Assembly: GCA_022841325.1 (NCBI GenBank)
Contig: JALHRS010000018.1
Coordinates: 1 to 64,000 of the forward strand
DNA from: Lysobacterales bacterium
GTDB taxonomy: Bacteria; Pseudomonadota; Gammaproteobacteria; Xanthomonadales; SZUA-5
Direction: 5' to 3'
DNA length: 64,000 nucleotides
Position numbers and translations under genes: made by a program. The stretch's first letter is position 1; every line of letters begins with the position of its first letter. The notes beneath the pieces were generated by a model. That model saw only the letters and a program-made list of their open reading frames with translations, was not told where the DNA came from and made no database searches. Of this stretch, positions 17,661-26,530 are shown one piece after another.

Positions 17661-19538
17661 ATGACGGATTGGACGATTGCCGACGCGCAGCGCAGCTACA
17701 GCGTGGCGCACTGGTCGGAAGGCTATGTCGATGTGGCCGCCGACGGTCGGGTGGTGGTGCGCCCGCATGGCGCCGAGGGTCAGGCCGTGGCCTTGCCGGA
17801 CATCATCGCGACGGCTACCCGTCAGGGCCTGCGCATCCCCTTGCTGGTGCGTTTCCCGGAGATTCTGGGCGACCGTCTGCAGCGCCTGCAGGGCGCCTTT
17901 GCCCGGGCCATGAGCGAGCGCGACTACGGCGGTGGCTACACCGCGGTGTTCCCGATCAAGGTCAACCAGCAGCGCGCCGTGGTCCGCGCCCTGGTCGATG
18001 CCGGCAATGAGGGCTTCGGCCTGGAAGCGGGCAGCAAGCCCGAGCTGATGACGGTGCTGGCGATGAGTCGCGGCGGCACCGTGATCTGCAACGGTTACAA
18101 GGATCGCGAGTACATCCGCCTGGCCCTGATTGGTCGCAAGCTCGGTCTGGATGTCTACATCGTCATCGAAAAGGCCAACGAGCTGCAGCTGGTGATCGAG
18201 GAGGCCGCACGCCTGGGCGTCGAGCCGCTGCTGGGCGTGCGCATGCGACTGGTGTCCATCGGTGCCGGCAAGTGGCAGAACACCGGCGGCGACAAGGCCA
18301 AGTTCGGGCTGATGCCACGGCAGGTGCTGGAACTGTCGGCCGCACTGAACAAGGCCGGCCTGGGCAGTGCGCTGAAACTGCTGCATTTCCACATGGGCTC
18401 GCAGATTTCCAATGTGCGCGACATTGCCCAGGGCATGCGCGAGGCGGTGCGCTACTTCGTCGAGCTGTCCAAGCTCGGCCATGGCATCACCCACGTCGAT
18501 GTCGGTGGCGGCCTCGGCGTCGACTATGAAGGCACCCGCTCGCGCAGCTTCTGTTCGATGAACTATGGCGTCGATCAATACGCCCAGAGCATCGTCGATC
18601 CGCTGGCCGAAGCCTGCGCCGAACACGGTTTGCCGCATCCGCGCGTGGTCACCGAATCCGGCCGTGCCCTGACCGCCCACCACGCCGTGATGATCACCGA
18701 CGTCACCGCCGTCGAGCGCATGCCCGAGGGTGATCCCAGCGCCGGTGATGACAGCCATTCGCATGCCTTGCGCCATCTGCGCGAGCTGTACGCCGATCTC
18801 GACCGGCGGCCCTTGCTGGAGCTGTATCACGAGGCTCAGCACTATCAGCAGGAAGGCCAGACGCTGTTTGCGATGGGGGCCATCGACCTGGCCGAGCGCG
18901 CGGCGCTGGATGATGTCTATTACGCCATCGTCCATGCGGTGCTGGCGCGCATGCGCAGCGACAGTCGTGGCCAGCAGCAGGCCATTGCCGAGCTCACCGA
19001 AAAGCTGGCCGACAAGTTCTTCATCAACCTCTCGGTGTTCCAGTCCATGCCCGATATCTGGGCGCTGGAGCAGGTGTTCCCGATCATGCCGATGGAGGGT
19101 CTGGATCAGCGTCCGGAGCGCCGCGCCGTGCTCGAGGACCTGACCTGCGATTCCGATGGACGCATCGACCACTATGTCGACGACGAGAGTCTGCAATCGA
19201 CCTTGCGGGTGCATGCGCCGGAGCCGGGCAAGCCCTATCACCTGGGCGTGTTCATGGTCGGCGCCTACCAGGAGACCCTCGGCGATATCCACAATCTGTT
19301 CGGCGATACCGACAGCGTCAGCGTGCGCCTGACCGAAACCGGCTTCGTGCTCGAGGACGAGCGCCAGGGCGACACCACCGATCAGCTGCTCAAGTACGTG
19401 GGCTACGACATCGACCGTCTGCGCATGGCCTACCGCGCCAAGATCAGCGCCGCCAGACTCGACCCTGCCGACGCCAAGCGCGTGGCCGAAGCGCTGGAAG
19501 CCGGGCTGTCGGGCTATACCTATCTGCATGATGAGTGA
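17661..19538 (+). CDS. speA: Biosynthetic arginine decarboxylase
   Basis: WTIADAQRSYSVAHWSEGYVDV; YTAVFPIKVNQQR; HFHMGSQISN; VDVGGGLGVDYEG. Confidence 0.96.
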   Translation: MTDWTIADAQRSYSVAHWSEGYVDVAADGRVVVRPHGAEGQAVALPDIIATATRQGLRIPLLVRFPEILGDRLQRLQGAFARAMSERDYGGGYTAVFPIKVNQQRAVVRALVDAGNEGFGLEAGSKPELMTVLAMSRGGTVICNGYKDREYIRLALIGRKLGLDVYIVIEKANELQLVIEEAARLGVEPLLGVRMRLVSIGAGKWQNTGGDKAKFGLMPRQVLELSAALNKAGLGSALKLLHFHMGSQISNVRDIAQGMREAVRYFVELSKLGHGITHVDVGGGLGVDYEGTRSRSFCSMNYGVDQYAQSIVDPLAEACAEHGLPHPRVVTESGRALTAHHAVMITDVTAVERMPEGDPSAGDDSHSHALRHLRELYADLDRRPLLELYHEAQHYQQEGQTLFAMGAIDLAERAALDDVYYAIVHAVLARMRSDSRGQQQAIAELTEKLADKFFINLSVFQSMPDIWALEQVFPIMPMEGLDQRPERRAVLEDLTCDSDGRIDHYVDDESLQSTLRVHAPEPGKPYHLGVFMVGAYQETLGDIHNLFGDTDSVSVRLTETGFVLEDERQGDTTDQLLKYVGYDIDRLRMAYRAKISAARLDPADAKRVAEALEAGLSGYTYLHDE

Positions 19539-19604
19539 GGCGGGCTGTCGTGGGTCCGGACTTGTCCGGACGCTTTTGCGTTGTTTTCCCGTGACGCACG
19601 AGAA

Positions 19605-19755
19605 GCAGTCTCACGCCGAGACGCGGAGAGCGCGGAGAAGAGCCATGAATGCTGGTTGTCGTCGTCAAACAAACACGTCGGCAAAAGGCTGGACTCGCAA
19701 GAGTTGCGCTTTTGCCCTCTCCGCGTCCTCCGCGTCTACGCGTGAGTCGCTTCTG
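19605..19755. repeat. Inverted family C repeats (acgcggagagcgcggag / ctctccgcgtcctccgcgt)
   Basis: Direct reading; same purine-rich motif at 30095, 34675, 34906, 40475, 48455, 56838 and inverted at 35215, 41480. Confidence 0.7.
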
Positions 19756-19801
19756 CCTTAGCTTTCCCGTGCCCCGACCACCCACCCTCCGGTAACCCGC
19801 C

Positions 19802-20698
19802 ATGACTGAAAGCCCGAGACCCACCCTGCGTTGCTCCTTCGTCGGCCTGGGCGCCATGGGCGAGCCGATGGCCCGCCATCTGGCTGCGCGAGGCATGCTC
19901 ACTGCCGTCTGGAATCGGACCTCGGCGAAGGCTCAGGCGCTGGCGGCAGAGCTCGATGTGGCCGCGCCTGAAGCGCTGTCCGATGTGGCCTTGCTCAGCG
20001 ATCTGGTCTTCGTCTGCGTGTCTGCCGATGCCGATGTGCGTGCCGTCATCGCCGCGCTGCGGCCGGGCCTGCGTCGCGGCAGCATCGTCGTCGATACCTC
20101 GACCGTGAGCCGCCAGACCGCCATCGATCTGGCCGCCGATCTGGCGCAGATCGGCGTCGATTTTCTGGATGCGCCCTTGACCGGTGGCGTCGAGGGTGCG
20201 CGCAATGGTCGCTTGAGCGTCATGGTCGGTGGCGACGAAGCGGTATTGGATCGGGCCAAGGCGGCTTTCGACGCCTTCTCGCTGCGGGTGACGCGGATGG
20301 GCCCGGTCGGCGCCGGCCAGGCCACCAAGGCGGTCAATCAGGTCATGATCGGCGGCATTGCCGAGGGCGTGTGCGAGGCACTGGCCTTCGGCGAAGCGCT
20401 GGGGCTGCCGCGCGAGCCCCTGCTGGCGGTACTCACCGCCGGCGCCGCCAACAGCTGGTTTCTGGAGAAACGCGGTCTGAGCATGCTCGAAGGACGTTTC
20501 GACAGCGGCTTCAAGCTGGCGCTGCTGCACAAGGATCTGGGCATCGTCCAGAGCATGGCCGCAGCGCTGGGCGCGCGCCTGAAGAGCGTCGATGCCGCCC
20601 ATGCCGATTACACCACGCTGCTGGCCGAAGGCCGTGGCGATGACGAGATTTCCTCGCTGATCCGGATCAAGCGGCGCCTGTTTGACGTTCAGGGGTAG
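19802..20698 (+). CDS. NAD(P)-dependent beta-hydroxyacid dehydrogenase (3-hydroxyisobutyrate dehydrogenase-like)
   Basis: FVGLGAMGEPMARHLAARG; DAPLTGGVEGARNGRLSVMVGG; GAGQATKAVNQ. Confidence 0.94.
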   Translation: MTESPRPTLRCSFVGLGAMGEPMARHLAARGMLTAVWNRTSAKAQALAAELDVAAPEALSDVALLSDLVFVCVSADADVRAVIAALRPGLRRGSIVVDTSTVSRQTAIDLAADLAQIGVDFLDAPLTGGVEGARNGRLSVMVGGDEAVLDRAKAAFDAFSLRVTRMGPVGAGQATKAVNQVMIGGIAEGVCEALAFGEALGLPREPLLAVLTAGAANSWFLEKRGLSMLEGRFDSGFKLALLHKDLGIVQSMAAALGARLKSVDAAHADYTTLLAEGRGDDEISSLIRIKRRLFDVQG

Positions 20699-20769
20699 CG
20701 CGGCTCCGGCGCGCGGCGGATCGACAGGAGCGCCACGATCGTTCGCGCCGGCGTCCGCGGCATCGCTTT

Positions 20770-20842
20770 GAGGAGGGCCGCGCGCCGCGCGGCCGCTTCT
20801 CGTTTGAGCCGAAAGCGGCGCCGCAGGCGCGGCGCCCTCCAT
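20770..20842. repeat. Family A composite palindromic repeat (GAGGAGGGCCGCGCG..GCGCGGCCGCT...AAAGCGGCGCCGCAG.CGCGGCGCCCTCCA)
   Basis: Two GC palindromes about 20-30 nt apart; recurs at least 7 times in window. Confidence 0.85.
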
Positions 20843-20905
20843 TGCGCTATTGCGCGGCAGCGGTGACCCACGACTCAACCCAAGCCCAGATCACCTCACG
20901 CACTC

Positions 20906-21619
20906 ATGCTCAAACGTCCGCTGTTCTGGTTGTCCTTGCCGCTGCTCTTGCCGCAGGGCCTGTGGGTCAAGCGCACCGCGCAGCGCTTGCCGCCGGCCGC
21001 CGGGCCGAGCGCGGGCGTGGTCGGCGACGGCAGTTTGCGGCGGCTGCTGCTGATCGGCGACTCGATCATTGCCGGCGTCGGTGTCGAACAACTGAGCGAG
21101 GCACTGCCCGGGCAACTGGCCCGGGCGCTGGCCAGGAAGCACGCTTGTCAGGTCCATTGGCAGGCGCTCGGAAGCAACGGCGCGACCTGTGCCGACCTGC
21201 TGACTCTGCTGCCGCAATGGCAGTCGCTGACGCCGGCCGACTGGGTGTTCGTGTCCGTCGGCGTCAACGATGTCACCCAGCTGACCAGCGCACGCCGCTG
21301 GCGCGCAGGTCTGCAGATGCTGCTGGGGGCGCTGGCCGAGCATTCGCCGCAAGCGCAGATCATGCTGGCCGGGGTGCCGCCGATGGGACGTTTCCCCGGT
21401 CTGCCGATGCCGCTGCGACAGGCGTTCGGCTGGCGCGCGGCGCGCCTTGACCAGGTCGGCCAGGCGCTGGCCTCAAGCCTGCAGGGCATCGTCCACCTGC
21501 CGACACCGGTACCCGAAGATCCGACCGCCTTCGCCAGCGATGGCTATCACCCCAATGCCGGCGCCTGCCGCGTGTGGGCCGAGGCGGTGGCGGCGAGCGT
21601 GGCTGCCCATCACCGGTAG
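20906..21619 (+). CDS. SGNH/GDSL hydrolase family protein
   Basis: LLLIGDSIIAGVGVEQ (block I), GSNGATCADLL, VGVNDVTQL, DGYHPNAGACRVWAE. Confidence 0.9.
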   Translation: MLKRPLFWLSLPLLLPQGLWVKRTAQRLPPAAGPSAGVVGDGSLRRLLLIGDSIIAGVGVEQLSEALPGQLARALARKHACQVHWQALGSNGATCADLLTLLPQWQSLTPADWVFVSVGVNDVTQLTSARRWRAGLQMLLGALAEHSPQAQIMLAGVPPMGRFPGLPMPLRQAFGWRAARLDQVGQALASSLQGIVHLPTPVPEDPTAFASDGYHPNAGACRVWAEAVAASVAAHHR

Positions 21620-21774
21620 GTCACGTTGGCTGCGCAGCAGGCTACGTGACAAGATGAAGCGCCAGTCCCGCATTTCGCCGAATTCGCGAAACACCTTCGG
21701 TGCGCGCCGCCCAGGGTCAGTGGCGATACCCGCGTGGACCTGTCACGTAGCCCCTGCGGGGCAACGTGACCTAC
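21616..21774. repeat. Inverted pair of family E REP-like elements between convergent genes
   Basis: gtaggtcacgttggctgcgcagcaggctacgtgac (21616-21650) and gtcacgtagcccctgcggggcaacgtgacctac (21742-21774). Confidence 0.85.
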
Positions 21775-21787
21775 CTCGGGTGCACGA

Positions 21788-22954
21788 TCAGCCCACCCTT
21801 GCCCCGCGCCACCATTCGCCGAGGACCACGGCAACGGCCTGGGCCACGTTGAGGCTGTCGACGCGGCCGCTGCCGGGGATGGCATAGCGGGCGTCGGCCA
21901 GTTCCAGGGCGTGCGGACTCAGGCCAGCGCCCTCGGCGCCGAACAGCAGGATGCTGCGCGCCGGCAAGGCCTCGCGATAGAGGCTGCGCTCGCCCTGGCT
22001 GGCGGTCGCGACCAGTTCGAATCCAGCCGCCCGCAGTGCGCCAAGTTCGGGAAAACGCACCACCGGCACGCGCTCGGCAGCGCCCTCGGCCACGCGGTAG
22101 ACCGCGCCGGCCAGGGTCAGCGCCGAATCGGCGGGAATCAGCACGGCACGGGCGCCGAAATGGACGGCGCTGCGCAGGATGGCACCGAAATTGTGCGGGT
22201 TGCCGACCCCGGCCAGCGCCACCAGACAGGCCGGGCCGCTCTGGCGACCGAGCGCGTCGAGCAGCTCGCTCAGACTGGGCTGTTCCAGGCGCAACACGTC
22301 CATGGCCACGCCTTCGTGATGCTGCGAAGCGGTCAGGCGCTCCAGATCGGCCTCTTCGACCTCATTGAAACCGATGCGCGCGGCCGCCAGCCGTGCCAGC
22401 AGCGGCGCCAGTTCGCGGCCGCGCTGGCGGGTGCAATAGAGCTTGCGGATGCCCTCGAAGCGATCCTCGGCCAGCGCCAGACAGGCGGCGCGCCCGTAGA
22501 TGCGGACCTCGCGCTTGCGCTGGGCATCACGATCATCGACCGGGGCCACCACCTCGGGCCCCGGATTCGCCCACGGCCTGGCGGCCGTGGCCGGACGCTC
22601 GCCACGTTCCGGCCGGGCTCGGGCGGTGTCACTCTCACTGCGCGGTCCGCGGCCATAGGGGCTGTGGCCCTCGCTACGGGGACCGCGTCCGTAGGGACCG
22701 CTGCCTTCGGCCCTGGAGTCGCGTGATCCGGGGGCCGGGCGCGGCCCACGGCTGTCACCCGGTTTGCCGCGCGTGCTGTCGGAACGCGAGGTCGTCGGGC
22801 CCGGGCGCGCGCCGCGCTCTTCGCGCTTCCACGGCGAGGGCTTTTCTGGCGGTACCTGGGCCTGGGCGTCAGGGTGGCGATAGACGCTCTGCTCGCGCGG
22901 CCCGGATTCGCGTCGGGGCGGCTTGCCGCTGCGCTTCGGGGGTGGTTTGGTCAT
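21788..22954 (-). CDS. SpoU/TrmH-family RNA 2'-O-methyltransferase with long basic low-complexity N-terminus
   Basis: VALAGVGNPHNFGAILRSAVHFGARAVL; ILLFGAEGAGLSPHALELAD; IPGSGRVDSLNVAQAVAVVLGEW. Confidence 0.93.
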   Translation of the reverse strand: MTKPPPKRSGKPPRRESGPREQSVYRHPDAQAQVPPEKPSPWKREERGARPGPTTSRSDSTRGKPGDSRGPRPAPGSRDSRAEGSGPYGRGPRSEGHSPYGRGPRSESDTARARPERGERPATAARPWANPGPEVVAPVDDRDAQRKREVRIYGRAACLALAEDRFEGIRKLYCTRQRGRELAPLLARLAAARIGFNEVEEADLERLTASQHHEGVAMDVLRLEQPSLSELLDALGRQSGPACLVALAGVGNPHNFGAILRSAVHFGARAVLIPADSALTLAGAVYRVAEGAAERVPVVRFPELGALRAAGFELVATASQGERSLYREALPARSILLFGAEGAGLSPHALELADARYAIPGSGRVDSLNVAQAVAVVLGEWWRGARVG

Positions 22955-23002
22955 GGTCTGCTACCGGCAAGGAATGCCATAGGATGACAGAGTGGTGCGC
23001 TG

Positions 23003-26000
23003 TCAGCCGCCCAGACGTGGTCCGCGCTGTCGATTCCAGGCTTCCGCAGCCTGACGCAGCGCCGGACCCAGATGAATCCGGTGGCGCGGCGACAGCAGAT
23101 CCAGCGGCGTCTGCCGGGCCTGATCGCTGATGCGTGGGTCGGCGCCCAGTTCCAGCAGGGTACCGCCGCACTGGATCAACCCGTGCCGGCAGACCCAGTG
23201 CAGGGCGCAGCGGCCGTCGAGGTCAACAGCGTTGGCGTTGGCGCCGCCTTGCAGCAGGGCCTGGACGATCGGTTGCAGGCGCGCCTCGTCGCGGACCTCG
23301 GGTTCCGGTCTGCCGCTGCCGAGCAGCCCCAGCAGCGGCGTGCGCCCCTGCTCGTCGGGGCGATCGGGATTGGCGCCGCCTTCGATCAGTCGCGTCACCA
23401 CGGCCTTGATCAGGGGCAACGGCCGGCTGGCATCGGCGAGCAGCCCGAGCGTGGCCCGCAGCGGCGACTGCGCCCCGGCGCGGCCGTCGGGATCGGCACC
23501 ACGCTGCAGCAGATAATCGACCAGCGGCATGCGCAGGCATGCGGCGGCCAGCGCCAGCGGCGTCATCCGCCCCAGCAGCACGCTCTCGCGATGCACGCCG
23601 TGCGCCAGCAGCCATTCGACCACGCGGTCGCGTCCGGCCAGGATCGCCGCCGCCAGCGGCGTCACGCCGTTGGCCGAGCTGGCATTGAGGTCGGCACCGC
23701 GATCCAGCAGTGCCTGACAGAGTTCCAGCTGGCCGGTGCCGGCGGCATGCAGCAGGGCGCTGGCGCCACCGGCGTCGCGGCCATCCACATCCAGCCCCAG
23801 AACCAGCAGGCGATCGAGCGTGGCCAGATCGCCACGGCGACCGGCTTCGGCCACGGCGCGCCCATCCAGTACCGTGCCTGGGTGCGCCCCAGCCGGCCAG
23901 TCGAGCAGCACCGCCAGTTCGTTCTGGCCGGTCGCCCGCGCCAGGCCGGAAGCGGTGCTGCCATCACTGCTGCGCCGCGCCGGATCGGCACCGGCGCGAA
24001 TCAGCATGGGTGCCAGCTCGCGGGCGTCCTCGCGCTTGGCCCAGACCAGCTGGGTCAGCACGGTTTCGCCATGGGCGCCGCAGGCATTGGCGTCGGCGCC
24101 GGCAGCGAGCATCTGTTGCAGCAGGCCGATCGGCAGCGAGCCCACCGCCAGCAGCAGCGCCGGCATGCCCTGCGGATCGCGACCATTGCAGTCGGCGAAC
24201 TCGATGGCGCGGGCGAAGATTTCCCCGGCCGCCGGGTCCGCCGCCTGCTCGCGTCCGATCCGGCACAGCCCGGGCAGGATCACGGCTGCCGCAGCGGCCG
24301 AGCGTTCGGCGCGGTCCAACAGCGCCGCCAGGGCGTACCAGGGCACCGGCTGCGCCGCACACAGTCGCTCCCACAGCGACCATTCCGAGGCATCGCGGGT
24401 GTAGGCCTCGTAGCCTTGATCCAGCGCGGCTTCGGCGAAACGCCGATCCTGATGCGGCGCGGCCGCCACCAGTGCCTCGCAGAGATCGCTGGCCTTGATG
24501 CCGGGGACCTGCAGCAGTTCCTGGTACAAGGGAAAACGGCCCTGCATGGCAGCCCGGATCAGCAGCGGTCCGGGCAGATCGGCCTCGATATGCGGGGTTT
24601 CCTCCTCGCTGTCGCCGTCTTCGAGCACATGCGAACTCGGGATCGGAAAATCCGGATCGAGCTTGCGCACCAGGGGCCAGCGGCCGGCAGCGGCGGCCAG
24701 ATCGGCGGCGGTGGCGCCGTCGTCGTCGGGCAACTCCGGCGCGCAGCCCAGCGCCAGCAGCAACTCGATGGTTTCGGCGTTGGCGTTGCCCGCCACCGCG
24801 GCCAGATGCAGGGCATGCCGGCCGCGGGCGGCGCTGACGCTGACGTCCGGGCGATGGAACACGAGGCGGCGCAGCACCCGATTGGCGCCGGCACGAGCGG
24901 CTTCGAGCAGGGCGCTGTGACCGGCGCTGTCGCGATCGTCGACCGCCGCGCCGGCGGCCAGCAGGGTCTCGGCGATCTCGGCGTTGTCGGCCAGTGCGGC
25001 CACCATCAGCGCCGTTCGGCCATTGCCGGCGGCGGCACCGACCCTGGCCCTGGCCTTGAGCAGCAACTTGATGCCGCGCGGATCGTCGCCGTCGACGGCC
25101 GCGGCAAACAGCAGTGCCGGAGTACCCAGGGGCAGATCGCTCTTGGCACCATGCTTGATCAGGAACTCGACCACCGGCCAGTTTCCGGCCTCGCAAGCCA
25201 GCGCCAGCGGGGTCATCTCCTCGCGATTGAGGACATTCACCTCGGCGCCGGCATCGAGCAAGCTCTGGGCGATGCCGGCGTCGCGGGTCAGCGCGGCAAA
25301 GTGCAGCGGCGTGTTGCCGGCATCGTCCGCCCGGTTCGGATCGGCGCCGTTGGCCAGCAGGGTCATCACCGCCTCGATGCGCCCGGCGTAGCTGTCGCGA
25401 GTGGCGGCATGCAGCGCGGTCATGCCACCGCACATGGCGTCGACCTCGGCCCCGGCCGCAATCAGCGCCCGCAGCGCGCCGCGATCGACGGCAGTGGCGG
25501 CGGCGATCAGCGGCGTGCGCTGATCAGCCGATTCGGCGCCAGGTCTGGCCTCGACATTGGCGCCGGCGGCCAATGCCTGAGCGACGCCCTTGGCGTCACC
25601 GCGTCGGGCTGCCTCCAGCAGATCCTGATCTGGCCCTGGCGGCAGCTCGATCGACAGCGCCAGCGGTTCATCGGCGTCATTCATCGGCGCATGACCGCTG
25701 CCATCGAGCAGAAACGATGGCAGGTCGGCCCGGGCACGCGGCAGCTTGCTGGCGTGCTCGGTGCGCCGCAGGATGACCTCGACGGCGATCAGCAGCAGCG
25801 CCAGCAGCAGCAGCGCCAGCAACCAGCGCGGCAGATCGGCGGGCCACCAGTGGATCGCCAGCGGCGCGGCGGCCACCACCAGACCAGCACAGCTGACGGC
25901 CAGACCGTGGCTGAAGTAGGCGTCGGCTGGCTCGGACAGCTCGCGACCGCGCTCCAGCAGACGTCGCCACAGGCTGCTGTCGCGCTCGACCGCGGGCAGC

Positions 26001-26389
26001 TCGCCGACAAACAGCAGGCCGAACCAGGGCCAGGTGTGCCACTGGGCCAGGGTCAGGCCCACCAGCAGAGCACTGAATCCGAGCAGTGAATAGAGGTGGT
26101 CCGGCAGATGCAGCGAGCGCGACAGGCTGCCCAGCAACAGTTCACAGATCAGGCCTGCCGCCAGAATGAACATCACTGCCAACAGCCCTCGGGCACGGCC
26201 CTCGGGGCCGGTCCAGCGGGCCGCCTGACGCGGGTGGCGCTGTACCCGCGCCAGACACAGCAAGGGCAGAGCCAGCCAGTAGAGCCAGTCCGCTGGTGCC
26301 GGCAGCGTCAGTGTCGCCAGCACACAGGCCAGCGCGGCGAGCACGGCCAGGCTGCCGGCGATGGCGCGCTGTGAGGGTGTGGTTAGCAT
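23003..26389 (-). CDS. Large membrane-anchored ankyrin-repeat protein
   Basis: N-terminal TM helices then many ANK units (RTPLIAAATAVDRGALRALIAAGAEVDAMCGGMTALHAATRDSYAG...). Confidence 0.92.
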   Translation of the reverse strand: MLTTPSQRAIAGSLAVLAALACVLATLTLPAPADWLYWLALPLLCLARVQRHPRQAARWTGPEGRARGLLAVMFILAAGLICELLLGSLSRSLHLPDHLYSLLGFSALLVGLTLAQWHTWPWFGLLFVGELPAVERDSSLWRRLLERGRELSEPADAYFSHGLAVSCAGLVVAAAPLAIHWWPADLPRWLLALLLLALLLIAVEVILRRTEHASKLPRARADLPSFLLDGSGHAPMNDADEPLALSIELPPGPDQDLLEAARRGDAKGVAQALAAGANVEARPGAESADQRTPLIAAATAVDRGALRALIAAGAEVDAMCGGMTALHAATRDSYAGRIEAVMTLLANGADPNRADDAGNTPLHFAALTRDAGIAQSLLDAGAEVNVLNREEMTPLALACEAGNWPVVEFLIKHGAKSDLPLGTPALLFAAAVDGDDPRGIKLLLKARARVGAAAGNGRTALMVAALADNAEIAETLLAAGAAVDDRDSAGHSALLEAARAGANRVLRRLVFHRPDVSVSAARGRHALHLAAVAGNANAETIELLLALGCAPELPDDDGATAADLAAAAGRWPLVRKLDPDFPIPSSHVLEDGDSEEETPHIEADLPGPLLIRAAMQGRFPLYQELLQVPGIKASDLCEALVAAAPHQDRRFAEAALDQGYEAYTRDASEWSLWERLCAAQPVPWYALAALLDRAERSAAAAAVILPGLCRIGREQAADPAAGEIFARAIEFADCNGRDPQGMPALLLAVGSLPIGLLQQMLAAGADANACGAHGETVLTQLVWAKREDARELAPMLIRAGADPARRSSDGSTASGLARATGQNELAVLLDWPAGAHPGTVLDGRAVAEAGRRGDLATLDRLLVLGLDVDGRDAGGASALLHAAGTGQLELCQALLDRGADLNASSANGVTPLAAAILAGRDRVVEWLLAHGVHRESVLLGRMTPLALAAACLRMPLVDYLLQRGADPDGRAGAQSPLRATLGLLADASRPLPLIKAVVTRLIEGGANPDRPDEQGRTPLLGLLGSGRPEPEVRDEARLQPIVQALLQGGANANAVDLDGRCALHWVCRHGLIQCGGTLLELGADPRISDQARQTPLDLLSPRHRIHLGPALRQAAEAWNRQRGPRLGG

Positions 26390-26530
26390 CGCCGCAGTAT
26401 AGGTGCGCCGACGCACGGATGAAGCCTGTCCGCGGCGCTAGTGTGTTCTGCCAGGTACCGGGGCATTCTTGGTGTCCGGAACCAATCGGCGGTACCCTTG
26501 CTGGATAGTTTTTCTGCCCTGGAGCCCCAC

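Noticed and set aside
23072-26089. 1005-aa plus-strand ORF
   Set aside because: Exactly antisense to the ankyrin-repeat gene; Gln/Arg/Ala-rich, repeat-driven composition with no motifs.
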